Of a stretch of DNA of 64,000 bases, positions 37,087-48,300 are shown piece by piece. Location of the stretch: positions 42,784,933-42,848,932 of the forward strand of contig OX246745.1 in assembly GCA_945910005.1 (NCBI GenBank), in the 5' to 3' direction. Origin of the DNA: Isoperla grammatica (taxonomy: Eukaryota > Arthropoda > Insecta > Plecoptera > Perlodidae). Below the pieces are notes generated by a model, which saw nothing but the letters and a program-made list of their open reading frames with translations, was not told the DNA's origin and ran no database searches. Numbering within the stretch: the stretch's first letter is position 1; the number at the start of each line of letters is the position of its first letter. A program made the translations under genes and the position numbers.

Positions 37087-37785
37087 CTCGTTCTGTCTCC
37101 AGCGGCTGGGGTCTTCACCCCATACCCCTATACCTCTTCAACCCTCGTTCTGTCTCCAGCGGCTGGGGTCTTCACGCCATACCCCTATACCTCTTCAACA
37201 CTCGTTCTGTCTCCAGCGGCTGGGGTCTTCACCCCATACCCCTATACCTCTTCAACCCTCGTTCTGTCTCCAGCGGATGGGGTCTTCACCCCATACCCCT
37301 ATACCTCTTCAACACTCGTTCTGTCTCCAGCGGCTGGGGTCTTCACCCCATACCCCTATACCTCTTCAACCCTCGTTCTGTCTCCAGCGGATGGGGTCTT
37401 CACCCCATACCCCTATACCTCTTCAACACTCGTTCTGTCTCCAGCGGCTGGGGTCTTCACCCCATACCCCTATACCTCTTCAACACTCGTTCTGTCTCCA
37501 GCGGATGGGGTCTTCACCCCATACCCCTATACCTCTTCAACCCTCGTTCTGTCTCCAGCGGATGGGGTCTTCACCCCATACCCCTATACCTCTTCAACAC
37601 TCGTTCTGCCTCCAGCGGGTGGAGCGTTCACCCCAGACCCCTATACCTCTTCAACACTCGTTCTGCCTCCAGCGGATGGGGTCTTCACCCCATACCCCTA
37701 TACCTCTTCAACACTCGTTCTGCCTCCAGCGGGTGGAGCGTTCACCCCAGACCCCTATATCTCTTCAGCCCTGCCCCATTGTAAG
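37087..37785 (+). repeat. 57-bp tandem repeat (~12 copies)
   Basis: The unit is CTCGTTCTGTCTCCAGCGGC, TGGGGTCTTCACCCCATACC, then CCTATACCTCTTCAACC. Variants are CTGGGG, ATGGGG and GTGGAGCG. The period equals 19 codons, giving an open frame with STLVLSPAAGVFTPYPYTS repeats (286 codons from 36964, starting inside the hAT element). A second frame reads HSFCLQRMGSSPHTPIPLQ. The start inside a transposon argues against a gene. Confidence 0.92.
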
Positions 37786-37938
37786 TTTCTGGGTTCGCCA
37801 CTAGTTTGCTTCCGCAAATGATGAAATAAAGGATGTTTCCACTCGCTCTTCTCGTCTGCTGCCGCCATAACGCTGTAACGTCATCCGTGACACCAGACAG
37901 GAAGAGGACACAAGACCCTGACAACACATACTGGTGCG

Positions 37939-38875
37939 CAGGGGCGGCTCGTGGACGATATTTGTGGAGGTGCACATATTCAAATCATAACTAGAATACG
38001 CAACGAGGTGGCGCGGAAGAGCTGGGGTCTGGGGCTAAGCCCCAGCCGCCGGAGGTTTACAGCAGTAGGCTGACAATTTTTGAGACCTGCGTTATGTTTG
38101 ATCTCCTAAACGCGATATCTTACCCTCAAAACGTTCAAATAGAATGTCAGTGGTATACTTCAATTCAGGTTGTCCCAGATAAGATTTCCTCGATAATACA
38201 TAAAGTTGTAATAAGTAAATACTTACAATACTATATAAAATTGTAAAATTACATACTCAAACATATTCTCGTCCACTCCTTCGACACGCGCCTCGCCCAC
38301 TTTCTACAATATGTGCGATTAGCTGTAACCGCCAATTGAACCAAATCTAATTTTGGGGTTGGTCGGGCTCGTGTTTTTATTTGTAATATTGTTCCTCTAG
38401 TGTTTATCTTGAAAACCTGTTTGATTAGATCAGTTAATATTGACGTCATTATTTAAAACTACATGCATTGATTGATTGAACAAACTTACTTATCCAAATG
38501 ATAGCTGGCTACTGACTAGTGTCAGCATGTCGCGCGGGGGCGATGGACCGACCGCAGGTAGCCTACCCTCCTCCTAGGGTTGGTTGCAAACTACCCTGTT
38601 CGTCCGCACGTGCGCCAATGTGGCTATTAGAACCATGTTACTTCAAAAAAAAAATGTCAGTTTGAATGGGCAACAGATACCTCGGGGCGGGAACGAACAT
38701 TTACTGCAGAATGACTCCTGCCGAATATACATGCTCTGGCCCGGCCATAATAAAACATTAGTTGGAAATTGAAATTGGAAATCGAGATTGGATTTTAAAT
38801 TTATTTTTTGTTCATTTATCGCAAATATTTTGGGGGTGCTCGTGCATATGTGCGCATATGCACGAGCCGCCCCTG
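37939..38875. mobile_element. hAT-type non-autonomous element, TSD CTGGTGCR
   Basis: The 937-bp element has ends CAGGGGCGGCTCGTG and CACGAGCCGCCCCTG (15-bp perfect TIR). Flanks are CTGGTGCG (37931-37938) and CTGGTGCA (38876-38883), 7 of 8 matching. A subterminal palindrome, CTGGGGCTAAGCCCCAG, lies near 38028. Internal AT-rich sequence codes for nothing recognised. Confidence 0.9.
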
Positions 38876-38883
38876 CTGGTGCA

Positions 38884-39371
38884 CCTTACAGCAGTGATGC
38901 GGTTAGGCGCGCCCCCCTTTGCAACTACCCTCCCTCTCCCCCCTAATGATAAAATTAATTTAGTCATGATATATATGAATCAAAGATTTAAAACCCTATA
39001 ATCCCATCTCAACACACGTATAGTAAGTTTAGTTCGTACTTTCTCGTTGTGAGCGATGCGCTTCAGATCTCGAACACAACTGATCATGGGGCAACAACTC
39101 GAGCATAGCTTTTGCTTCGAGACGAGTTACAAATGTTGACTTTATACAACACAACTAGCTGAGAGAATTTGGGTAGGTACTGACTGTGCAAAAAATAAGC
39201 CTCAACATTCACAACGAGGTTCAAACTGCATAATTTTGTAAAATATTAGTTGACAACTGAATACCCACTACGCGTATGTAAGCCTAAACTACCTACATTA
39301 AAACTGACTCGAAATTGTGTGGATTAGTTTGCCTTGTCCATATATACATATATATGGTAAGCGGGTATACT
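38884..39371. other. Intergenic DNA
   Basis: No gene or element recognised. Confidence 0.3.
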
Positions 39372-39530
39372 TTCCCCAAAACAACCTTACAGATGCTTTC
39401 GTCATAGATGAGTGGTTCGTATAGCCAATCGGCGAGCCCCAATATCAAATGCCGATTGCTGATTGGCCAAGAACCATTCGTCTGTGACGACAAACGCAAC
39501 CGTAAGGTTGTTGTCGGGTTATTGGGGCAG
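39372..39530. repeat. Imperfect inverted repeat (~160 bp)
   Basis: The arms, about 39372-39433 and 39455-39530, share CCCCAA, ACAACCTTAC, CGTCA-AGA, TGGTTC and CCAATC in inverse order. This is probably a short foldback element with no clear target duplication. Confidence 0.6.
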
Positions 39531-40224
39531 CATTGTTAATACTGTACGTGCCTCTTTATACCCCCCCCCCCCCCCCCCCCTGTTACACAACACACAGTAC
39601 AAAATACAGAAACAAAATGTAATAGTGAGTGAGGCCAAGGCCCTGGAGGTCAGTGGGCGTGGTGTAGGTTAGGTGTAGTAGGTGTATAGGGGCTTCATCT
39701 GATAACTCACAATAACTCATAACACTGACGCGGAAGTTGACCGTTCAGTTCTGCAAATAGTACCGTAATAAATCCCATTTCTTTTCGCACGACAACCATT
39801 CATTATTCAATGATCAGCATCAGACAATGGCCATAGTAAACCTATGTGGAGTGGATGTGCCGGCAACAAAAAGCGCGAGTCCGTTGCTCATTCATATTAT
39901 GTTAGCAAGGCCGCACTGTAACGCCCGTATCACACTCGGATTACACGATTGGCGGCGCATGCGCAGTAGCTCAGTTGGGCAAGTCTACGACTGCAATGGT
40001 TTCTTAGACGGAGCTCTAAAATAAAATTATCAATTGGCAATCCGATGTCACGCGAACCAGTGAGGGACTAACAACCCAATCAAGTCAATAACTTATATGT
40101 TTATGATTAAGTCTTGTCTCATTAGTTATTAATATCAATGTATTATGCGCAAGTTGGAGATTATCAGCTGGTGTAAGACCCTCGAGGGAGGAATGACATG
40201 GAGGCGGTGTGTGGGTCCTGGGTA
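39531..40224. other. Intergenic DNA with poly-C tract
   Basis: A C tract of about 18 bases starts near 39561. At 39965 the string GTAGCTCAGTTGGGCAAG resembles a tRNA A-box, but no B-box follows at the right distance, so no tRNA is called. Confidence 0.35.
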
Positions 40225-40345
40225 GGGGATACTGAGGACAAGACACATACTCCGAGGCTCTAAATCGGAAGGTCACCGGTTCGACACCGGTAAACGCTTA
40301 TTATGACTGAAGAGTTCTCGAGGTTTTCATCAGTTCACAAAGTTG
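40225..40345 (+). mobile_element. tRNA-derived SINE fragment
   Basis: Contains CGAGGCTCTAAATCGGAAGG, TCACCGGTTCGACACCGG (B-box) and the family body GACTGAAGAG...CGAGGTTTTCATCAG. The body matches the better copy at 42881. Confidence 0.75.
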
Positions 40346-40569
40346 GTGAACGACTTATTATTTCTAAGTAGTGTAACTCAGATTAGTGCAGTAATTTAAA
40401 ACTTAAATTGCTCAACGTAAATACATAAATGAGGCTGGACGGAAGATCGGCCGCGGTTTTGACCATGGATTTTGACTATACCAGACATAATAACTACGCG
40501 TGCATTTGTTTGTTGCAAACAAAAAATTAGTCGAGAATCGAGCTTCGTTACTGGTATCGTGATAATGAA

Positions 40570-40697
40570 CGTGAATACAGTACCCCCCCAAGGGACGCTG
40601 TATAAATGGGAAGCATCCCATTCCATGAGCAAGCACCAGTAATCGAACCCGCAACCTCCCGAACTCGAGCACTGAGCCACCTCTATCGGTAGATGCC
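40570..40697 (-). mobile_element. tRNA-derived SINE head
   Basis: On minus: TACCGATAGAGGTGGCTCAG (A-box), CTCGAGTTCGGGAGGTTGCG, then GGTTCGATTAC (B-box). The body diverges from the 42881 family, so it may be a different subfamily. Confidence 0.65.
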
Positions 40698-40859
40698 CGG
40701 CATCATAATAACCCGTTTATCTCGCCACGTAATTAAAAGATTATCAACGGGTGTTGACTGTTGGTGCGCGTGGAACAGGGTCTTCTTTTGTAGCCTCTTA
40801 CGACTGGCAGAGTCCCTGGGCATATTCTTCCGGGCCCAGACGGGCAACAGGGTTACGAT

Positions 40860-41624
40860 CAGTGGCGTAGGAATAGGGAGGGCAGCCCGGGCGAAGCCCG
40901 GGGGCCCGGGGTCTAGAGGGGCCCGGTTTTGAGACAAGCTTGAGTTCAAAAGACCTGAGTATCAGGACGGTCCGGAACCAGGCCCTGGATACTGAGTAAA
41001 AGAATACAAAACAAGTACTTGTTTAAAACAATTGTTGAAGTATAAGTTGCATAAAAGTCATGAAAATCTGTATGCGAGTTATCTTTACCTTGCCTCTACC
41101 CCACGTGGCCCTAGCCGTCGCCCTGGCGGCCAACAGTCATTCATTGATGGCTACATCCTGTCAATAATCCGCTGTTGATAGACTGTGCCTCATTTCTCAG
41201 AAAAATTTTTGTTCACCACTCTGCACAGTCTGCAGTCACCACCCTCCAACATGTCCACACTTTTAGTCAGTTTGTGATTATCTTTTGCTAATATTCATAA
41301 TTCACGGTCGTCGCAAAAGCTCTGATTTTCTATTTTAATAATGTCCTCTGCCTCATATAAACATTTAAGCGGGATTAAAAAGCGTAAGAAGAAAACCAAG
41401 GAACTAGAAAAACAACGAAAAATTCCTAAAATAACTAGCTTTTTACTCAAAAGTAACACTGGGTCGTGTGATACCGGTAGTGCTAGTGACAATGTTGTTG
41501 AATCCAATGGCGATTGGTGAGTACCAAAACTCAATGTAAATATTACTTAAATTTTATAATAATTGCCTAGTAGTAAATAACATGCAGGTTGTAGGCGTCA
41601 ATGACAGGGGCCCGTACGCCACTG
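40860..41624 (+). mobile_element. hAT element remnant with N-terminal transposase exon, TSD GTTACGAT
   Basis: The 765-bp element begins CAGTGGCGTAGGAATAGG and ends CCGTACGCCACTG. Exact GTTACGAT copies flank it (40852-40859 and 41625-41632). The left end holds the palindromic CCCGGGCGAAGCCCGGG. An internal first exon of a transposase is retained (41341-41516). The rest of the coding region has been lost, so the element is an internal-deletion derivative. Confidence 0.93.
41341..41516 (+). pseudogene. hAT transposase N-terminal exon (relic)
   Basis: The ATG at 41341 opens MSSASYKHLSGIKKRKKKTKE, followed by a Lys/Glu/Gln stretch, IPKITSFL and a Ser/Asp-rich tail. A KHLSG-x-KRKKK start followed by a short basic segment is typical of the N-terminus of hAT transposases of the ZMYM/TTF-zinc-finger group. 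The frame would reach TGA at 41518-41520, but ATTG|GTGAGTAC is a consensus donor. The exon therefore most likely ends at 41516, and downstream exons are missing. It is too short for default ORF calling. Family assignment rests on motif memory. Confidence 0.6.
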
Positions 41625-41632
41625 GTTACGAT

Positions 41633-42880
41633 CATGACCATGATAGTTTGACAACAATGCAGACGATACAGGACTTACGGGAGTTACCTTTCAATCATCA
41701 TCTTTCTCATTCATAATGATGGTCTTGCTCACTTTTTGTGGTATTCCATATTTCATCTGTCTCTCTTCTCACTTCATGCCGGCCCTCTTTAGAAACAAGC
41801 TAATTCCCCCCTCCCCCCAATGAATGTTGATTTTCCTTATGACGATCCCTGCCATGTGTGATGGAGGTCATACGACCTAGCTGTCGAGTAAGTCATAAAA
41901 CAACTCATGATATTCTATACTCTATTGTGTCCGATATACGCCACGGCCTCAGCTGGATATGTACGATATAAGGAAGAGCCGGTTCTGATTCTAGGAACCT
42001 TCAGTGTTTTCCTTGATGGGTGTTACTGCTGGGCACCACAATCACCGCTCGCGCTCGGCTCAACATGGTGTCATGAGTATCGCGGTTGTGGTGCGTCACT
42101 GGCCATGCCAACTCCAGGGCCACCCTATTTCTCTGTGTCAGCGATGATGGTGGGGACAAGGGGCTGCAAGGTCAGAGAGAGGGGGAGGGAAGCCTGGGCA
42201 GTCGACAGTAGTGGCAACTATTTCTTTTGTAATTGGCTTCAAAATGACAATCATAAGGATTAAAATATATTTAAAACATTTCTAGTCCAGTGACAGTGTT
42301 AGTTGTTAGGAAGCTGAGTGTTGCCGGAATGAACTGGTGGGGGACTACGATTACGATTATATGGGGTCGATCATTGATTCAGAGTGACATTGTTTGATAA
42401 TAGTTATCAATAGTTTGTAAATTATATGATATTATTTACGACCATAACAAACAATTCTTCTTGTGTGCATCAGTGTTTTAGCCACATTCTAAGATCCCGC
42501 ATGGCATGGGTTTGCCCACACAATGAAATGCCAGCGACAGATGCAACAGATGCCAATGACGTGACAAGCTACACCATAATTAGGTTAGGAGATACCAGCA
42601 GGTACATATTAGGAAATTGATGATAGACAAAAAATAGACACGCACATGAAAGCTGAGGTGGGTCATTGAAATCAGAACTGTGGGATCAATGGATTTCGAT
42701 CAAACTAAAAATTTAAGCACTCTGGTACATAAAGGCAATTTTCTCAGGGAAAATGCTCGCGGACTGTGAATTTTGAATTTTACATTTTGTCTTTGATCAC
42801 TAAAGCTGTAACATGCGATAGAAGTGAATCAAGGGTCGGACAGAACATGTATCTCCTACACTCACTGTATTAGGAACATC
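41633..42880. other. Intergenic DNA with one GC-rich block
   Basis: Around 42000-42200 base composition becomes exon-like. On minus, CTCTCTCTGACCTTGCAG before 42172 is a strong acceptor. The following 53 codons (PLSPPSSLTQRNRVALELAW...) stay open to a TGA, but no good donor or family was found. A plus frame of 118 codons (41907-42263) covers the same block. I call neither a gene. Confidence 0.25.
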
Positions 42881-43060
42881 GCGAGGTGGCTCAGCGCTCA
42901 GACGCCAGACTCTAATTCGGAAGGTCGCCGGTTCGATTCCGGCCACCGGCAGTCTTGACTGAAGTTTTTTCCGAGGTTTTCCTCAGTCGTAAAGACGAAT
43001 GCTGGGATTGAGTCCTACTAACAGCCCTCGGACAATCCTTCCCACCTATCCAAACACCCT
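42881..43060 (+). mobile_element. tRNA-derived SINE, best-preserved copy
   Basis: The head is GCGAGGTGGCTCAGCGCTCA (A-box) then GGTCGCCGGTTCGATTCCGG (B-box) and CCACCGGCA. The body is TCCGAGGTTTTCCTCAG, AAGACGAATGCTGGGATTGA, then AACAGCCCTCGGACAATCC and CCCACCTATCCAAACACCC. It defines the family whose other copies lie at 40225, 48230, 52325, 53961 and 60573. Confidence 0.85.
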
Positions 43061-43078
43061 ATGGCCCATGGGTCCCGA

Positions 43079-43145
43079 CACACGCTACGGTTTGCCGGAA
43101 GGTTTACGTCCGGCCAGGCTTGCCTTCCGGTAAACCGTAACGTGT
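43079..43145. repeat. Short inverted repeat (23-bp arms)
   Basis: ACACGCTACGGTTTGCCGG-AAGG and CCTTCCGGTAAACCGTAACG-TGT are reverse complements with two or three mismatches around a 21-base loop. It is a possible mini-MITE or structured site. Confidence 0.7.
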
Positions 43146-43349
43146 ATGGGCAATTCGGCCGGAAGGTTTGGCCTCAAATCGAGCCTCCGAGAAATCTACC
43201 GTGGCTTGATTTTATAACTGGGAGACCGCAAAACTTTGGTCTTTTTGTTTGTATCAACGTAACAACAGGGGCAATTAATGCCACACATCTTCTAATAAAA
43301 TGATAAGATCGCGACTGAAAATGAGAAAACCTGAGCGTGTGGGCGGGAG

Positions 43350-44722
43350 CAGGGGCGGACTGGCAGGTACGGAACTACGGAAACCCGTACGGGGTTGAGG
43401 GCCACCACCCAACACCCTGAAAATATCTTACGCTATATAGATTATGAAACAATAGTAAGAAGAGCATATGTATCTCAAAGGGACATATAGGCCATCTAGA
43501 AGTACTACAAAGATTTCCGCTTTCCTCCTCAGAGCTTACTTTTTTATAGTTTAGTTTGAAATAAAAACATGCCAGTGCCGGAAATTTCTTTAATTTAATT
43601 TTTAAAGTGGTGTTTACAGTTCAGCATGTTGTTGCACTTGCACATACTTATCATCGTTTATCGATTTTTAAACAAATTATAGGAAACGATATAGTTTGAA
43701 ATATCCAACTGCCAGTGGTGGGAAAGTTCTTTCATTAATTTAATTTGTTAGTGACGTTCACAGTTCAACTTCAACATGTTGTTCGACACACCTATAATCA
43801 TTTGTCGATTTATACGCGTGTTTATATGCGTTCTAAACAAATCAATAGGATACAAGAACCCTCAAGATTTCTGCTCGCTAGCTCGCTACTTGAGGGTGAC
43901 TCTTGATTGTTTGCGAGTAAACTTTGGTATATCTGAAAGGACTATTTTGCCAGGCTCAGTAAAAATGAAATAAAGGAGTTTTCAAGTCGTATGTCATTAC
44001 AAAACCACTTTCCATAAAATAGCTAACTGACAATTCGGGCTGATCGCGTGTCTATAAGCGTTCAAAATTTAAAAAAGCGAACTTTGTTGCAAAAATATAT
44101 CTATCGGCGCCAACTGAAATCCGATCCCGCGCAGCACTAGCCATAAGATTATTTATCAAATGTCAGTATCGAACTCCTCCTAGATCTATATGACGTAAGG
44201 AATTATCAGTGCAATATTACTTTAGTTTTATTGTTTTTTATGATACGATTTCGCCTCAAAACGCGTTTTAAACCACTAAGCATCATGCAGGGCCGAAAAT
44301 TTTTTCGCCTACGGCGACATTGCCTCCGACTGCCGGGGCTTTGCCCCAGACCCCAGCTACATCCCGCTCCCTCGTTGAGAGTACAAATAACACAATGCGA
44401 GTGGACAACTAGTCTAGTAGGCAATATTTGTAGAGGGTTGTGAAACAATATAGTTTGAAATATACAACTGCCAGTGGGAAAGTTTCTTCTTCAATTTCGA
44501 TTTTTAAAGTGGTGGTCACAGTTCAACACGTCGTTGTTTCATATAAACATCATTTATCGATTTTTAAACGTGTTTTTATGCGTTCCAAACAAAATAATAG
44601 GCTGAAAGTTGTTCGCCTCCGGCGGCTGGGGCTTCGCCCCAGACCCCTTAAAGCTTCGCCAAGTCCCGGGGCCCCTAAGATCCTTTTCCGTACGGGGCCC
44701 TTACCCCCCCAGTCCGCCTCTG
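43350..44722. mobile_element. hAT-type element with internal triplication, TSD GGCGGGAG
   Basis: The 1373-bp element begins CAGGGGCGGACTGG and ends CCCAGTCCGCCTCTG. Exact GGCGGGAG duplications flank it (43342-43349 and 44723-44730). Three ~150-bp internal repeats lie at about 43549-43680, 43690-43850 and 44448-44601 (ATAGTTTGAAATAT, ACTGCCAGTG, TTTATCGATTTTTAAAC, ATGCGTTC). Two CGCC(TA)CGGCG motifs and GGGGCTTYGCCCCAGACCCC palindromes lie near 44300-44345 and 44615-44650. No transposase motif was recognised. Confidence 0.92.
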
Positions 44723-44764
44723 GGCGGGAGGGTATACAGGTTTACCTTTCTTGTTTAAAGTAAG

Positions 44765-45187
44765 ATCTTGGCAAGATTTATGACGAAAAATGATCTTGCC
44801 AAGGGTTTTGATAAAAACAAGATCAAGTCAAGACCTTGACAAGATTGTAACAAGACGTTGTCAAAATCTTGGCAAGATTGTAACAAGATCTTGGCAAGAC
44901 CTTGGCAAGATTGTAACAAGATCTTGGCAAGACCTTGGCAAGATTGTAACAAGATCTTGGCAAGAATGTAACAAGATCTTGTCAAAATCTTGACAAGGTT
45001 GTAACAAGATCTTGTCAAGGCCTTGGCAAGATTGTAACAAGATCTTGTCAAGACCTTGGCAAGATTGTAGCAAGATCCTGTCAAGATTGTAACAAGATCT
45101 TGTCAAGATTGTAACAAGATCTTGGCAAGAATGTAACAAGATCTTGTCAAGACCTTGGCAAGATTGTAACAAGATCTTGGCAAGGTT
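44765..45187. repeat. Degenerate 11/33-bp repeat built on CAAGATCTTG
   Basis: Units such as AACAAGATCTTGGCAAGACC then TTGGCAAGATTGT recur ~13 times. The basic 11-mer is TTGGCAAGATY. The palindrome CAAGATCTTG recurs at most units. Open minus frames read as ILLQSCQGLDK repeats and are not genes. Confidence 0.9.
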
Positions 45188-45814
45188 TTTCACCAGGGTG
45201 GGGTTATTCACCAGGGCCCGGATGTTAAGTTAAATAAATAAAATAAATTCACATTTAGAGTCTACCCACTCAGTAACTAAACTGATTTGCAGTGGGGGAC
45301 TTCGCGCCCCCTATTCCGTAACCCGGGCGCAAGTTGCAACCTGTTACATCGTACGTATTGGAATGAGGGTACTGACGATGGGGACATCAGGTAAAGCTGT
45401 TGTGCACCCGATAACAGGTATATTCCTACGAAAAATTATAATTATTCATCATATCGAATATTATTAGTACGATAACAGTCAAGAGATGTCGAATGTTTTG
45501 TTGTATTTGGTGTCGAAAGGCGGTGGTGCGGGGGCGAGGAGGAGGGGGAGGGGGAGAGAGAGAGAGAGAGAGTCACGTGCTACAACCATCAGCCAGAGCG
45601 TAACAAGTAACAACCTTGCGTCTTGCATGCTCACGGTCAAGGCCGCTTGCATGACTAAAGCCTTCTCCTGTCCAGGGATCGAACCATAATACTGGCTGGC
45701 TGGCACGCAGACATCAACATATTGTATAAGGATGAAATTGGCCACACTTCAATGCAGTTTCCAGGCATTTGGAGAATTTTGGGATCATTAATTAACATTA
45801 CAATTTTCTTAATC
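45188..45814. other. Intergenic DNA with (GA)n tract
   Basis: A G-rich to (GA)n tract lies at about 45530-45572. No gene or element recognised. Confidence 0.35.
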
Positions 45815-45818
45815 TTAA

Positions 45819-46501
45819 AGGGATAGTCGGGTGAAAAACTAAAGAACTGCCATTTGTAGATGTCCACCTTTAAACATAAAAAACATGACTAAAAGATACC
45901 ATACTTTAAAAGCAGGCGGTTAAAAAATTAAAGAAAACGCGATTTTTTGGTTTGTTGCTACCAAGTAGCACCGAGCAACTTTTCTCATGGTAATTCCCAT
46001 ATAAAAAAATGTTGCCTTGGGAAAGTAAAACCACCGCTAAAATAGGGCACTGATCAAAAATCGATCAGGAGGTTTAATGTGCATAGTTTCTCTACTGATA
46101 ACATGCTTCTTAGTACGAACGTGTACTTCTACAAAATACCCTGCAATTAATTTTTTTGTGACATGATGTGTAGGCCTAGAAAAGTTGCAATCTGTTTTGA
46201 GCGGCACTGTCCGCAGTCGCCGAGTGTTTCGCGGAGCGCGGGCTGGTCTCGTATAACACAATGAATGCTCTGTATATCGGGAAGGCGCCAGCGACCTCAG
46301 AACCGATACAGTTGCACTACGCTTTAGAAGAAAAATGCAGCAGAGCTGCCGAAGGGAATCTAGTAGAATAGCTAATTGTTAACTATTTTTTTTCTTGCAT
46401 TGAAGCAACCTATATCAATTGTATTTTACACATAACTGAATTTCATGGACTAATGACTAATTGGTGATTTTTTAGTTTTTCATCTGACTAGGCCTATCCC
46501 T
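45819..46501. mobile_element. piggyBac-like MITE with TTAA target duplication
   Basis: The ends are AGGGATAGTC-GGGTGAAAAAC and, reversed on the right, AGGGATAGGCCTAGTCAGAT then GAAAAACTAAA. TTAA flanks both sides (45815-45818 and 46502-46505). TTAA duplication is the piggyBac hallmark. The 683-bp interior is AT-rich at both sides, with a GC-rich block near 46190-46260, and shows no transposase frame. Confidence 0.75.
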
Positions 46502-46505
46502 TTAA

Positions 46506-48229
46506 AGATCTCGCTATTAACTAATCAAAAATAATGTACATTCAAAATATGGTGAAAAATATGGATATTGATTATTAAACTTTGTCCCCGTTGCGACAGT
46601 CACTGGTATTACCGATTACATTTACCGCATTATTTTAAACAATATATCCGATTCTAGGTGTATTTTTTGTTATAAGTTGCCAGTCATGCTTCAAGAAACT
46701 TAAACCTGATCATCAGGTGTGGGGTGAAGTACAGTGAAGATGTAATGCAGCTTATCTAGCAAGGTGAGAAGACGTGGTGTTACCAGCACTACTAGTGTAA
46801 TAATCATAAACTGATGTAAATGTCTCTATTATTGTTAGCAATTACAAACCTTTAAATTTTAAGTTTAATCGGCATGACTAATGCTGCCAACAATGAAATA
46901 ATGAAATATTATAATGATGATATGTCACTGGTGTTACTGTCACATGTAATACTTTTGGCTCCATTTAGAATGTAACACCGGTGACCGCCAGGTAACACCA
47001 GTGACATTACAGCTACTTGATTGTTTTATTATTGAATTACCTATATAAATAAACAGAATTGTTAATTTGTTAAATATCATAAATAAGTTTATGTTTTATT
47101 TTTAGATGCCAAAAAGTAATTAGGAAAAATAGAAATCCAGATGAGAGATGATCCTGAAAATGCTGTGTTATACTATTACTAACCAAGTATTATTTTCAAT
47201 CTCACAGGTATTTACTGCTTATGTCACTGGTATTACCCATGTATGTTTAATTGCATAGTGTGTCTAATACAATAAGCATTCATTGTTTTGCATAGAGAAC
47301 AAAATAACAAATAAAACCATGAGAAATTTGATTACTAAAGATGAAAAAAAACATGCCCATGAATGTTCCATTTCCAGAAAATGACCCGGCTGGGGGAAGA
47401 GGGGATATGTATTATCGGGATGTGGGCATATATATACACACAACAAGGATTAGGCAAATGATACATATTGTGGAAAAGAGAAAGTTGAAAAATTGATTTA
47501 CCAAAACCGGTAAATGGCCAAAACCGCACAACCATAATATGCACACACGCAGCTTTAAATGTCCACGTCTGAGTATAAACATATCCGCCGCATTCGTCTT
47601 TACTCATTCATTGGTCCCAATGATGGGCCCTAAACGTCCCCAATGGAAAACTATTATTTTCACGTGCATTCAGGGACGAAGTAATTACTTTCAATTAGTG
47701 CGTATAGCATAAAATTGTATCCAGTTTCGTCCAGACCATTGAGTACTAATAACGGGTGGTTTATAGCTAATGATTGTTATTGTTGAGCGGCGACCTTGAC
47801 ACTGGCACCAGAGGTCGTTGAAGCCATCCCAACGTGCAAACCAGTTAGCTGCGCGACCATTATTAATACGCACAATTGCATATTTGGGAAAAAACATATT
47901 GTTGCCATGTTTGGTATGATTTGCATAATGCGCTTTGCAACTTGGATAGCCAATATATTACAAACTGCTCACAAACTCTTTGTGGTTGTCATAATGCGAA
48001 ATATATATTGTGTTTCCCGTGGACGAATCAGCAGGTTTTTTCTAATGGCAACATAATATGCCATGAAACCAAAAAACTAACACTACTGTGGTTGGAATAT
48101 AGTTGGGTGGTGTCTTCTGTGATATCCCCCCCCCCCCCCCTCCTCAATATAAATCCAAAACTAGATGATACTCGGGCTGGACTTTACCACGTATAGCGGT
48201 AACAATAGATACTAACTATTATCCAACAG
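46506..48229. other. Intergenic DNA with a GTCACTGGTRTTAC motif cluster
   Basis: No gene recognised. Five related motifs in both orientations lie at about 46600, 46773, 46922, 46972-47010 and 47222. A C tract lies near 48127. Confidence 0.4.
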
Positions 48230-48300
48230 ATGGACGTGGCTCAAAGGTAATTTAGGTTGATGCAGGTTCGATTCCCGCCGCCGATAATCCGACAAGATAT
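48230..48300 (+). mobile_element. Decayed tRNA-SINE head
   Basis: GACGTGGCTCAAAGGTAA (A-box-like), then GCAGGTTCGATTCCCGCC (B-box), then GCCGATAATCC. The body is not recognisable. Confidence 0.45.

Noticed and set aside
36964..37821. 286-codon frame with 19-residue repeats
   Set aside because: Starts inside a hAT element and continues through a 57-bp minisatellite. Another frame is equally open.
39960..40020. tRNA gene suggested by GTAGCTCAGTTGGGCAAG
   Set aside because: No B-box or acceptor pairing at the right distance.
41907..42263. 118-codon gene or minus-strand exon in the GC-rich block
   Set aside because: Both strands are open, the acceptor is good only on minus, no donor is convincing and no family was recognised.
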